From: a virus
DNA: 41,571 bases
Reading direction: 5' to 3' (one strand)
Virus record (IMG/VR): IMGVR_UViG_3300033979_000546
Span: 1 to 41,571 of that record
The first letter of the stretch is position 1. Each line of letters opens with the position of its first letter. The position numbers were made by a program, and so were the translations under genes. The notes beneath the pieces were generated by a model. That model was given only the letters and a program-made list of their open reading frames with translations, was not told where the DNA came from and made no database searches. Of the stretch, positions 23,488-31,011 are shown piece after piece.

Positions 23488-24810
23488 TCAAGGAACCGCA
23501 CTGGACCGTTTGCCATACTCGGTGGTCGCAGTGTGCGACGTGTTACCGGGCTCCAAGAGGTGCCATTTCAGGTCCTCCCGGAGCGACTTCTTTACATCCG
23601 CGTTGTTGACGAGCGACTTATCTACCGGTAACAAGCCCTTGGTCATCAAGTTGATCGACTCGGGGTTGGTGCCTCTCGGACCCATCTTTTCCTGCGTCAT
23701 CTCGTTGGCTTGGTCTCTGGTGACGAACTTACCTTCGTGAGTCATGAAACCATCACCCCAATCGTCCCACGCCTCCGGAATCCAATCACCGGCGGCTTCT
23801 GCAGCGTCACGAGCAGCACCGTGCCACGTACCCTCGTAAATCTTGCCGTCCTTGGTGCGGATGATCGCCGCAGAGCGGAACATGCCGTCCGAGTAACGGT
23901 CCAACTCGCCTAAGACTCCGAAGAACTCATCGTCGGAATATTTAATGCCCTTCCGCTCGAGGTGTTCCTTCAACTTCTTCTTGAAACGATCGCCTAAGCG
24001 ACCCGATTCCGCAACGGATTCGTCCAAGGGCAAGTGACCTTTGACCATCAAAGTCGTCGACTCCGGATAAGTCTGAGACAATTTATTGGCCTGATCACGA
24101 TTGACAAACTCGCCACCTTGAGTCACGAATCCGTCTTCGTACTCCGCCGGGTTATGCCACGGATCGTCACCATGGCCCGCGTCACTGGCAACTTGCCTCG
24201 CCGCCTCATGCCAAGTGCCCTCAAACACTTGACCGGTCTTCGTGTGCTTGATCGCCGCGGACCGGAACATTGAGTCGACGTGACGGTCTACCTCGTCGAG
24301 GTAGTCGTAGAAGTGACGGTCGGGGTCATCGATCCAAGGCCCGAAGGATTCCTCCCGGGCGATCCTTTCCCCTCGCTTCCGCGCCTCGGCCCTCTCGTCC
24401 ATCTCCACCAGTCTCTTCTGCGCTCCCTTAAGCCCGGGGTGCGAATCGATGGCACTTTCCAGATTAGCCTTCGCCCCGGGCGTCAGCATTCCGGCGTTCG
24501 CGAGTGAGAGAGTCTCCCCCCGCGTGTAGTCGCGCTCGGGCTTGGCCTCCCTCACCTCGGCGGTGGCGCGGTCCCGGTCGTGAAACTCCCCGCCCTCCGT
24601 CATGAAGCCGTCGTCCCACATGAACGGATTGTGGGCGTCAGGATGTCCGGCCTGAGCGGCGGCGTCGTGGGCCATGACGTGCATAGGACCCTCGAACACC
24701 TGACCGGTGTTCTTGTGATAGATGGCTGCGGACCGGTAAGCGTGCCGGTCTACGACGTCGAGGCCAAGGTAGAAGTCCACGTCGTCGGACATCGTTTGGA
24801 ACTCTTTCAC
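23488..24810 (-). CDS. Protein with three copies of a short module
   Basis: This 440-residue protein repeats one module at residues about 12-85, 165-245 and 294-371. Each copy has FYxxLDxxDRH, then FRSAAIxxxKTGQVFEGxxH, an Ala-rich helix, then a DGFxTxGGEFxxRDxA ending. The linkers also repeat (TLMVKGHLPLDESV and NLMTKGLLPVDKSL). The start GTG 24810 overlaps the upstream stop (GTGA); an ATG at 24792 is possible. It sits between the terminase and portal genes. No enzyme motif is visible; a repeated binding module is likely. Confidence 0.72.
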   Translation of the reverse strand: MKEFQTMSDDVDFYLGLDVVDRHAYRSAAIYHKNTGQVFEGPMHVMAHDAAAQAGHPDAHNPFMWDDGFMTEGGEFHDRDRATAEVREAKPERDYTRGETLSLANAGMLTPGAKANLESAIDSHPGLKGAQKRLVEMDERAEARKRGERIAREESFGPWIDDPDRHFYDYLDEVDRHVDSMFRSAAIKHTKTGQVFEGTWHEAARQVASDAGHGDDPWHNPAEYEDGFVTQGGEFVNRDQANKLSQTYPESTTLMVKGHLPLDESVAESGRLGDRFKKKLKEHLERKGIKYSDDEFFGVLGELDRYSDGMFRSAAIIRTKDGKIYEGTWHGAARDAAEAAGDWIPEAWDDWGDGFMTHEGKFVTRDQANEMTQEKMGPRGTNPESINLMTKGLLPVDKSLVNNADVKKSLREDLKWHLLEPGNTSHTATTEYGKRSSAVP

Positions 24811-25427
24811 GCCATGTCGGGAGCGGTTCTGGCGTAATGATTGACCCAGACGTCCGAGACGCCACCTTCCGTCATTTTCTTAGCGGCTTCATGGATCGCC
24901 TCGGGGACGGAAAGATGGGGTGCACCCTTGTGCACCTCCGCGGCAGCGTCGGCAAGGGTCCGGGTGTAGTCCCCGTGGAAATACTTACCTTGAGTCAAGT
25001 GGTAGTATGCGGCGAGCGCGGGGTGGGTGTTTTCACCAGTCGACAAAGCCGTCCACGACGGGTGCTTCTGAGAAGTCGACGCGTACCGTTGGGCCTTGAT
25101 CCGCTCGAGGTCGGCCCGGTACCGGGAACCGGCGGACTCGGGCACCGACGAGAACGCATTCACGAACCCAGCCGCCTCCCCGCCGATCTTCCGGATCACG
25201 TTCGACGGGTCTGGAACCGGACCCATCTTGGACGGACCGGCACCGGCGGCAGTCTCGCCCGCGGCCTTGGTCGCCTGACCGGTCGCAGAGGGAGCGGCAG
25301 CCCCGCCGGTCGCAGCACCACCGGCGGAACCCCCGGCGGCACCAACAGCACCACCGGCAGCACCTGAACCGCCCGCTGCGGCGACAGCGGGGAGAACGTA
25401 CTTGAAGTAGTAATGACCGAGGTTCAT
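24807..25427 (-). CDS. Ala/Gly-rich protein, unknown
   Basis: The 206-residue product begins MNLGHYYFKYVLPAVAAAGG and has a low-complexity Gly/Ala stretch over residues 17-60. Then follows a charged helical part (YRADLERIKAQRYASTSQKH) and an Ala/His-rich end (LADAAAEVHKGAPHLSVPEA). The ATG overlaps the upstream stop (ATGA) and a GGGGG tract precedes it. The flexible segment suggests a linker between an N-terminal anchor and a C-terminal helical domain. Function unknown. Confidence 0.62.
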   Translation of the reverse strand: MNLGHYYFKYVLPAVAAAGGSGAAGGAVGAAGGSAGGAATGGAAAPSATGQATKAAGETAAGAGPSKMGPVPDPSNVIRKIGGEAAGFVNAFSSVPESAGSRYRADLERIKAQRYASTSQKHPSWTALSTGENTHPALAAYYHLTQGKYFHGDYTRTLADAAAEVHKGAPHLSVPEAIHEAAKKMTEGGVSDVWVNHYARTAPDMA

Positions 25428-25978
25428 TGCACCCCCTTCATGAAGTGCGCGTGAGCCTTGGACGCGAATGCGACCAATGGGTTTTTCTTCTGAGTCCATC
25501 CCGAGGCACGTCCGAAGACAGGACTCTTGTGGCTTCGAGCGTTGCGGTACCAGTTCAGATCAGCGTCGTCAGGGATGCCAAATCCGTCCTCGCGGTCCGA
25601 AGCGTAGACGGGGACGATGGGGCCGTCTGTGGAATCCCCAACCGCCACGACGTCGTGGCCGTCTTTGTGGGAGGTCCCCTTTGGGTGGATGGGGCCGACC
25701 TTGTTTGGAGACCACACCACAGTGTGGCGATCCTGACTCGATTTGTCGATGGCGTGTGCGGCGAAGTACCCCGTGCCTTCATGTTGGTAAACCGGAACGG
25801 TCCCCTTGCCCGGGGAAGAGGACAACTGCCGGGGCGGTCGAGCCGGGTTGCCATCTTGGGAACCGTGCACGAAACCCTCCGAAACGTGTCCGACCAGACG
25901 CATTCCCCCCTTGCCACCGGCATGCCGATCGATCAAGTCCAAACTACGGTAAAAGTATCGGTCGTCCATTGTGTTCAT
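25424..25978 (-). CDS. Protein with the FYxxLDxxDR motif, unknown
   Basis: This 184-residue protein begins MNTMDDRYFYRSLDLIDRHA; the motif is the one repeated in the 440-residue neighbour and in the small protein at 10206-10478. The centre is His/Asp/Gly-rich (VYQHEGTGYFAAHAIDKSSQ, SHKDGHDVVAVGDS). The end is a short helix (NPLVAFASKAHAHFMKGVQ). The ATG overlaps the terminase stop (ATGA). An enzyme or a virion cargo protein are both possible; no catalytic motif is certain. Confidence 0.62.
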   Translation of the reverse strand: MNTMDDRYFYRSLDLIDRHAGGKGGMRLVGHVSEGFVHGSQDGNPARPPRQLSSSPGKGTVPVYQHEGTGYFAAHAIDKSSQDRHTVVWSPNKVGPIHPKGTSHKDGHDVVAVGDSTDGPIVPVYASDREDGFGIPDDADLNWYRNARSHKSPVFGRASGWTQKKNPLVAFASKAHAHFMKGVQ

Positions 25979-27699
25979 CCTGTGACTTCGTCCCAGAGGG
26001 ACCGCTTGGCCCTCTTCATGCGAGTAACTACGCGGCTGACGCCGAAGTCGTCTGCTGCTGGTTTCTGCATCGGCTGACCCCTAAGGATCGATTCCGGATT
26101 GGCGAAAAACCCACCGAGCGGGTCCTGACCGGCGATCCAGTCGTAGACGTGAGCATGAAACTGGTGGTCCACGGACTTGATCCAATAGTACCGACCGTCG
26201 CCGTCTTGAGCCCTTACGGGTGAAGTCAACTCGGTCACGTACCGACCGTCGAGAAGACCTCCGAAGTTCGGCGGCTCGATCACGTCTCGCCTGACGTAAG
26301 CCTGAAACACGTGGTCCATCGCCTCGGTCCGGTCGACCGTGACATACCGTTGCTCGCCGTTCGCCTCGTTCGAGTTCCACGTGAGACTCTTGACGTTCTT
26401 ACCCTCGCTCGCCTTGTACTGACACCGCCAGACCCGGAATGGGGCCCGGGCCTGAAAGTCAAGGCTGAGACGCTGCTCGGGCATGGCGTCGATGACCGCT
26501 ACCGCCACCCGGTAGTTCTTGCCCACCTCGATCGCCTCCTCGACGGTACGCAACTTGCCGCAATACACGAGTCTGCGTCGGACCCGCCCGGTATCATCCA
26601 CCACGAAGTCCGAGATCCGGACGTCGAGCGTACTTCCGACGTCGATCCCCATGGTGCAAGGACCGCGGACGGTGCCGGGAGCGGGCAGCAGGTACTGATC
26701 GACGCATTCACCGAGCAGGCGTTCGTTCAATCGGTTGCCGGTCCCGCCCTCGTAACACTCGCCGAGGTCGCTGTTGACGAACACTTGAGTGGCGAGTTCG
26801 TTGCCCACCGCCTTGCGGAAGGAGAACCAGAGTCCGTCGATGTCGTCGAGCAGGCTGTTCATCCGGCTGATGTGGTAGCCGCTGACCGGGGAAAGCGGGT
26901 CGCCGGTCGGCCTCCACCCGGTGACGTCCCGCACCCGGTCGATCATCGCCCCGCACTTGAGGCAACACGCCTCGACCTTGTCGTTGACCTTCAGCCTCGG
27001 CTCGTAGTCGGAGATCACCGAGCCCGAATATACCGGACGGGCTACGTTCTGCCACCAGTCGAGCGGTTGAAGGAGGCCGCACTCGTGGCACCGGTAGTGC
27101 ATCTTCTTGGCGTCGGAATGCTGGAACTCCCAATCGAGGTTGTGCCTGCTCTCGTTGCCTGCTAGCGTCGGGTTGCCGAGGACCGTCCGGAACCGATACG
27201 GGGACCCCTTGGTCCGGTCCATCGCGAAGGCAACGCCGGTGGGCTCGCACTGGTCGAACTCGTCCACGTAGACCACGTCGGCGGGGAACTCCTTGAACTC
27301 GACCATCGCGTGGGACGCACCGAAGCGGATCGTGCCGCGACCGAGGTGCTTCAGCAGCACCGAGTCCGCCGACCCGATGCTCGTGTGCTTCATGTGCTGG
27401 TAGAGCGGCACCTGCGAGATGCACCGATCGATGCGGTTCGGGACGAAGATGTTCCGCGTGTCCTGAGTCGGGAGGACGTAGAACACGCCCAGACCGCACA
27501 GACAATCGGCGAGGGCCGAGCAGATAAAACCCTCGGTCTTGCCAGTCTGCACTGCCGACTTGATCACCTTGTACGGACTGGGGTCCGCCAAGATGTCGAG
27601 CATGTAGAAGAAGTCCTCGAACTGCATCGCCTCACCGCGGACGTTGCGGTGATGGTTCAGGGCGAGGTCGAGCGTCGTGTCACGACGGGCCAGAGCCAC
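25975..27699 (-). CDS. terL: Terminase large subunit, GpA-like
   Basis: The protein shows the phage terminase GpA family layout. The ATPase part has a Walker A-like SAVQTGKT near residue 48 and Walker B VVYVDEFDQ near 142, with LPTQDTRNIF between. Two zinc-ribbon-like Cys pairs follow (YRCHECG near 206; CCLKCG near 246). The nuclease part begins with TMGIDVGSTLDVRI. It cuts and packages DNA into the procapsid with the small subunit. I take GTG 27699 (574 residues, overlapping the upstream gene by 20 bases); an ATG at 27627 (MQFEDFFYML) would shorten the N-terminus. GpA-type terminases often make cohesive ends, but none is visible here. Confidence 0.88.
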   Translation of the reverse strand: MALARRDTTLDLALNHHRNVRGEAMQFEDFFYMLDILADPSPYKVIKSAVQTGKTEGFICSALADCLCGLGVFYVLPTQDTRNIFVPNRIDRCISQVPLYQHMKHTSIGSADSVLLKHLGRGTIRFGASHAMVEFKEFPADVVYVDEFDQCEPTGVAFAMDRTKGSPYRFRTVLGNPTLAGNESRHNLDWEFQHSDAKKMHYRCHECGLLQPLDWWQNVARPVYSGSVISDYEPRLKVNDKVEACCLKCGAMIDRVRDVTGWRPTGDPLSPVSGYHISRMNSLLDDIDGLWFSFRKAVGNELATQVFVNSDLGECYEGGTGNRLNERLLGECVDQYLLPAPGTVRGPCTMGIDVGSTLDVRISDFVVDDTGRVRRRLVYCGKLRTVEEAIEVGKNYRVAVAVIDAMPEQRLSLDFQARAPFRVWRCQYKASEGKNVKSLTWNSNEANGEQRYVTVDRTEAMDHVFQAYVRRDVIEPPNFGGLLDGRYVTELTSPVRAQDGDGRYYWIKSVDHQFHAHVYDWIAGQDPLGGFFANPESILRGQPMQKPAADDFGVSRVVTRMKRAKRSLWDEVTG

Positions 27700-28204
27700 C
27701 CGGGCCCGTCGCGTCGAGCGGGACTCCGAGGCGACGGAGACCGCTGTCGACGACGTCCCGGAGGCTGTCGTTGACCCGACCGATGCGGGAGCGGATCGCC
27801 GCGACGTGGATTTCGAACTGGTCGTCGCCTTCGTTCTCATCGCGAACCTCGAGGAGTTCCTTCTCCAGACGGATCAACTGCAGGAGTTCATTCACGGCCA
27901 CCTCGTCCTTACCCTCGAGGCGTTCGAGCCACGTGTCGATGGACCGGCTGACCGCCCGGGCCCGCCGGACCTTGGACGCGGCGAACTCATCGGTAAGTTG
28001 CTTCCGAGCCTGCTCGGTGACGTCCCGCCAGAAGTCGCCCCTCTTGTCGTGCCAACGCTCGCGGTGACACCTCTGGTACATCGTCGCCGGGTGCACTTGA
28101 TGTTTCTTCGCGAGTTCTTGGATGGTTATCGGACCCTCGCTCTGCACGAACTCCGAGCGAATCAGTTCCCACGGAATGTTCTTGACCAGTCCAGTCTTGT
28201 CCAT
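27680..28204 (-). CDS. Terminase small subunit-like DNA-binding protein
   Basis: This 174-residue protein begins MDKTGLVKNIPWELIRSEFV and has a helix-turn-helix like those of small terminases (GPITIQELAKKHQVHPATMY). The middle is a coiled coil (ELLQLIRLEKELLEVRDENE). It is coded immediately before the large subunit, as expected. ATG 28204 has AGGGG six bases upstream; an ATG at 28246 would add 14 residues. It should recognise the packaging site. The last 20 bases overlap the large subunit gene. Confidence 0.75.
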   Translation of the reverse strand: MDKTGLVKNIPWELIRSEFVQSEGPITIQELAKKHQVHPATMYQRCHRERWHDKRGDFWRDVTEQARKQLTDEFAASKVRRARAVSRSIDTWLERLEGKDEVAVNELLQLIRLEKELLEVRDENEGDDQFEIHVAAIRSRIGRVNDSLRDVVDSGLRRLGVPLDATGPGGSGPS

Positions 28205-28270
28205 GACTACCCCTACGAATCCCGTCATACGGGGTTTGACGGACATTTGCCCTAACGGATACCTTACGTC

Positions 28271-28299
28271 ACGTTAGACCTTTCACGAAATCACGTCAA
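28271..28299 (-). promoter_or_regulatory. Possible late promoter (minus strand)
   Basis: On the minus strand TTGACG (28294-28299) and TAACGT (28271-28276) are separated by 17 bases, about 70 bases ahead of the terminase start. The -10 match is modest. It is back to back with the stronger plus-strand promoter, five bases between the two -35 boxes. Confidence 0.45.
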
Positions 28300-28304
28300 A
28301 CCAC

Positions 28305-28333
28305 TTGACAAACGTTCGTGGGTGTGTTTTACT
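28305..28333 (+). promoter_or_regulatory. Sigma-70-type promoter of the plus-strand early operon
   Basis: TTGACA (28305-28310) and TTTACT (28328-28333) are 17 bases apart, a consensus -35 and a good -10. The first gene begins 39 bases downstream with AAGGAGA before its ATG. It probably drives immediate early expression using host RNA polymerase. Confidence 0.82.
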
Positions 28334-28372
28334 TCCCCCGTCGCCAATTCCGGCGACCAAGGAGACCCCACC

Positions 28373-28723
28373 ATGGACAAGACTTACAAGATCGTGCTCT
28401 TCGTCGACGGCAAGAAGACTTACACCCGCAAGGCGACCAACTCGCCCACGCGGGGCCGCTACACGTGGGTCGTCGTGAACGGTTGCAACCCGACCAAGAT
28501 CCTGAACGCCTCGGCCAAGGGCGAGTTCGCGGCGAGCATCACGACGTCGCGGCCCGGCTACTACCCGGTGTTGCTGCCGGTGACGTACGTCGAGGACGGC
28601 GTCGGGCACGTGCTCTTCGACTCGCACCTCGACGGCTACGACTACGAAGGATGCCGCACGTTCCGCACCTCCCGGACCGAAGACGGCGGAATGAAGTTCA
28701 CCCCGGTCGCTCCGACCGCCTGA
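28373..28723 (+). CDS. Early protein, unknown
   Basis: The 116-residue product (MDKTYKIVLFVDGKKTYTRK) follows AAGGAGA and the strong promoter at 28305-28333, so it should be expressed immediately on infection. The N-terminal half has a beta-strand pattern (TRGRYTWVVVNGCNPTKILN); the C-terminal half is Arg/Asp-rich. A small host-takeover or inhibitor protein would fit the position. No motif was recognised. Confidence 0.7.
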   Translation: MDKTYKIVLFVDGKKTYTRKATNSPTRGRYTWVVVNGCNPTKILNASAKGEFAASITTSRPGYYPVLLPVTYVEDGVGHVLFDSHLDGYDYEGCRTFRTSRTEDGGMKFTPVAPTA

Positions 28724-28737
28724 CCTCTCACCCTACC

Positions 28738-28765
28738 GGCCCGGTCGCGGAAACGCGACCGGGCC
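28738..28765 (+). other. Perfect 12-bp hairpin with GAAA tetraloop
   Basis: GGCCCGGTCGCG and CGCGACCGGGCC pair perfectly around a GAAA loop, just after the first plus-strand early gene. No T-run follows. It may protect the upstream mRNA or reduce read-through to the following genes, adjusting expression levels within the operon. Confidence 0.75.
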
Positions 28766-28809
28766 GATTCACCGCGACAATTCCGCCGCGGCTTCACAAG
28801 GAGACCGTG

Positions 28810-29061
28810 ATGACTGACATCGAAAAGGCAATCGGCATTCTGGACTACGCGGCAAAGGAACAGCGGAACCGCACCCTCGGAAACCTCAGGCAGTTGCGGC
28901 ACGAACTCGGCACCGTGATCGCCCGCATGGAGGACGGTTGTCACGACTTCGTCGGTTTCTGCGGGCTCGTTGACACGCTCGCGATGGCAACCAACATGAA
29001 TGCCCGACGCCAGAGCACCGAAAACGCGATCCGCATGCTCCGCGACACCGTCACCGACTGA
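28810..29061 (+). CDS. Small helical early protein, unknown
   Basis: This 83-residue protein (MTDIEKAIGILDYAAKEQRN) is nearly all helical, with GNLRQLRHELGTVIARMEDG in the middle. AAGGAGA precedes the ATG. It is the second gene of the plus-strand operon. Small helical early proteins of this sort often bind host factors, but no target can be inferred. Confidence 0.68.
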   Translation: MTDIEKAIGILDYAAKEQRNRTLGNLRQLRHELGTVIARMEDGCHDFVGFCGLVDTLAMATNMNARRQSTENAIRMLRDTVTD

Positions 29062-29076
29062 CCGAAAGGAGACCAA

Positions 29077-29469
29077 ATGTCACTCTCAGAAGCGTTCCGA
29101 GCCGTCTGCACCGAAGCCGAACCCGCCGACCCACACTACGTGTCGCTCTACGTCGAGAACCGCTGCTACGGTGGCCCCGAGGAAGGAGGATGGTACTACG
29201 ACCGCCGCACGCTCGAGTCGAGCCAGTGGTACCCGACCCGCGAACTGGCCGAAGCGGCAATGGCCGAGATCGAAAAGAAGGCCAAGGAACTGACCCGCGA
29301 CGCGAGCACCCAATACGGTCGGGCGATGCAGGAACAGGTCGACTGGTGCGAGGCCCGCGGACTCGACGCCGACTACCTCGCCGAAAACGACGGGGCCGAC
29401 GAATACGTGGTCCGCATCGAGAAGACCAAGGGCGAGTGGATCATGACCGAAGTCCCGCACTACGAGTGA
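29077..29469 (+). CDS. Early protein, unknown
   Basis: The 130-residue product (MSLSEAFRAVCTEAEPADPH) has an acidic composition, an aromatic-rich N-terminal half (YVENRCYGGPEEGGWYYDRR) and a helical centre (LAEAAMAEIEKKAKELTRDA). AAAGGAG precedes the ATG. It is the third gene of the operon. No family was recognised. Confidence 0.68.
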   Translation: MSLSEAFRAVCTEAEPADPHYVSLYVENRCYGGPEEGGWYYDRRTLESSQWYPTRELAEAAMAEIEKKAKELTRDASTQYGRAMQEQVDWCEARGLDADYLAENDGADEYVVRIEKTKGEWIMTEVPHYE

Positions 29470-29478
29470 AAGGACACC

Positions 29479-29601
29479 ATGGACGCAATCGACATCGGCA
29501 TCTGCATCGTGGGCGGCATCCTCCTCTTGGGGGGTGCCGCCCTTCCGTTCCTCGTGGAGTACGGAACTCGCCACGGACTGGTGAAGCGGGGTGACGAGTG
29601 A
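29479..29601 (+). CDS. Tiny membrane protein
   Basis: A 40-residue protein starts at ATG 29479 after AAAGGA: MDAIDIGICIVGGILLLGGA, then a polar end (HGLVKRGDE). It has one membrane helix. Its stop overlaps the GTG start of the sigma-like gene (GTGA), indicating translational coupling. It could be a superinfection or membrane-associated regulator; no evidence supports one choice. Confidence 0.6.
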   Translation: MDAIDIGICIVGGILLLGGAALPFLVEYGTRHGLVKRGDE

Positions 29602-30176
29602 AGATCGACTTCCATCAGGCTGAGCGTTGGTTCGGGGAGGCCATCTGGTTCTGGGCCAACCGCTACAAGAACCGCCTCAACACCGCCGAGGACCTGTACC
29701 ACGAGATCCTCATCCGCGTGGTCGAACACGACTGGGAGGAGCGGAACACGTACTCGGTGAACCTCGAGCGGACGATCCCGGTCGACCCCGCTCACGTGCT
29801 CACGTTCGTCCGGTCCCGCACCATCGACATGATTCGCCGCGAGCGACGGGCACCGACCGGCGACGTGCCCACCTTCGCGGTCGACCGGTCACAGGGAGAC
29901 GTCGACCCGCCGCGGATGCTCCGGGACATGTTCCCGGAACTCAACGACGCCGACGTCACCATCCTCGTCGAGATCGCCACGCCCTCGGCCCGGACGATCG
30001 CTCTCGCGACCGTCGAGCAGGACGAGGCGAAACGCGACGCCCGCAACGGTGCCCTGCGGATGAACGTCAACGGGGCCCCGAGGATCACGCAGGCTCACGT
30101 GGCCCGGTCGCTGGGAGTGAGCACGAGCCGGGTCGCGCTCGCGGTCCGACGTGCAACCGCACTGCTTGAGGTCTGA
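29598..30176 (+). CDS. Sigma-factor-like protein 1
   Basis: The 192-residue protein starts at GTG 29598. It shows a sigma-70 region 2-like pattern (NTAEDLYHEILIRVVEHDWE and LTFVRSRTIDMIRRERRAPT) and a C-terminal helix-turn-helix resembling region 4 (ITQAHVARSLGVSTSRVALA). It ends the plus-strand early operon. It may redirect host RNA polymerase to phage promoters, perhaps for middle or late genes. It overlaps the end of the primase gene on the other strand by 92 bases. Confidence 0.68.
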   Translation: MKIDFHQAERWFGEAIWFWANRYKNRLNTAEDLYHEILIRVVEHDWEERNTYSVNLERTIPVDPAHVLTFVRSRTIDMIRRERRAPTGDVPTFAVDRSQGDVDPPRMLRDMFPELNDADVTILVEIATPSARTIALATVEQDEAKRDARNGALRMNVNGAPRITQAHVARSLGVSTSRVALAVRRATALLEV

Positions 30177-31011
30177 CCGGGGCCGAGGACCGGACCTTAT
30201 TCACGAGTTCACCCATGAGGGCCCCGCCAAGATCGGCGGGGTCCTTTTCATTTCCACGCCAGAGCACCGGGAACGCCTTCAACCCGACCGACCGCATCTC
30301 AGCCGCCGCCTGCACCGCCTTGTCTTCCGCGTCCGGGTCGAAGAGGACAAACACCCGCTCGGGGCTGAGACTGGACAGGGCGAACAGTTGGGACCGGCTG
30401 ACGGTGGACCCGCACACCGCGACGCTCGAAGGAGTGGCGAGGTGATCGAACACGCCCTCGACCACGAAGACGTCTCCGACCGGCTTGGTAACGTGCACCC
30501 CGTACAGGGGCTTCTCCTCACCGAAGTCTACCGTCTTGGGCTCCTGTGACCCGAGGGCCCTGCCCATCGCCCACGTCAATCGGCGATTCTCCCAATAAGG
30601 GAACCAGACCCGACCGTCGAACGGCTTGACGCTGAGCAGGTACCGGGACACCTGCCCCTCAGTTACTCCCCGACCGGCGAGGTACTTCCGGGCCCTGAGC
30701 GTCGGAGAGCCCGCGGGAGCGATCCCGGACGCGAGGGGATACAGATGGCCCCCGAGGTCGACGGACGCGACGGAAGTACCTTCCCGGGGCTCCCCGAGGC
30801 CGCGGAGGTACTGACGCCACTCCGACCGGCTGACCTCGGCCAGCAGGCTGCCCTTGAGACCACAACGGAAGCACAAGTACAGCAACCGGGTGCGGTGGAG
30901 GTACAAGTGTTCCGCCTTGCCACACTGCGGACAGGCGGTGACGATCTGGTCCCCAGCCAGACGGGCCCTCGAGCGGAGGACCGACTCGAGGACCTCACGC
31001 CTCGAGAACAC
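30085..31011 (-). CDS. DNA primase (DnaG-like)
   Basis: This 308-residue protein has an N-terminal zinc ribbon (C27, C30, C47, C50) and a TOPRIM domain with VFVVEGVFDHLA (Glu185) and FDPDAED (Asp225, Asp227). KDPADLGG at 257-263 is also typical of bacterial-type primases. It lacks a separate helicase-binding domain. It lies directly after the helicase and overlaps it by 17 bases. The C-terminal 30 residues, encoded opposite the sigma-like gene, are Arg/Pro-rich and probably not a conserved part. Confidence 0.85.
   Translation of the reverse strand: MFSRREVLESVLRSRARLAGDQIVTACPQCGKAEHLYLHRTRLLYLCFRCGLKGSLLAEVSRSEWRQYLRGLGEPREGTSVASVDLGGHLYPLASGIAPAGSPTLRARKYLAGRGVTEGQVSRYLLSVKPFDGRVWFPYWENRRLTWAMGRALGSQEPKTVDFGEEKPLYGVHVTKPVGDVFVVEGVFDHLATPSSVAVCGSTVSRSQLFALSSLSPERVFVLFDPDAEDKAVQAAAEMRSVGLKAFPVLWRGNEKDPADLGGALMGELVNKVRSSAPVRPQAVRLHVGPRARPGSCSLPATGPREPA
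30219..30253 (+). terminator. Plus-strand terminator inside the primase gene
   Basis: GGGCCCCGCC (30219-30228) pairs with GGCGGGGTCC (30235-30244) around a six-base loop (one G-U pair), followed by TTTTCATTT. It lies 43 bases after the sigma-like gene stop, so it probably ends the plus-strand operon. The same bases encode DPADLGG of the primase on the minus strand. Confidence 0.7.

Noticed and set aside
21741-23609. 622-codon plus-strand frame opposite the portal
   Set aside because: The minus strand encodes a recognisable DUF935-type portal; the plus frame has only Arg/Val/Asp-rich shadow sequence.
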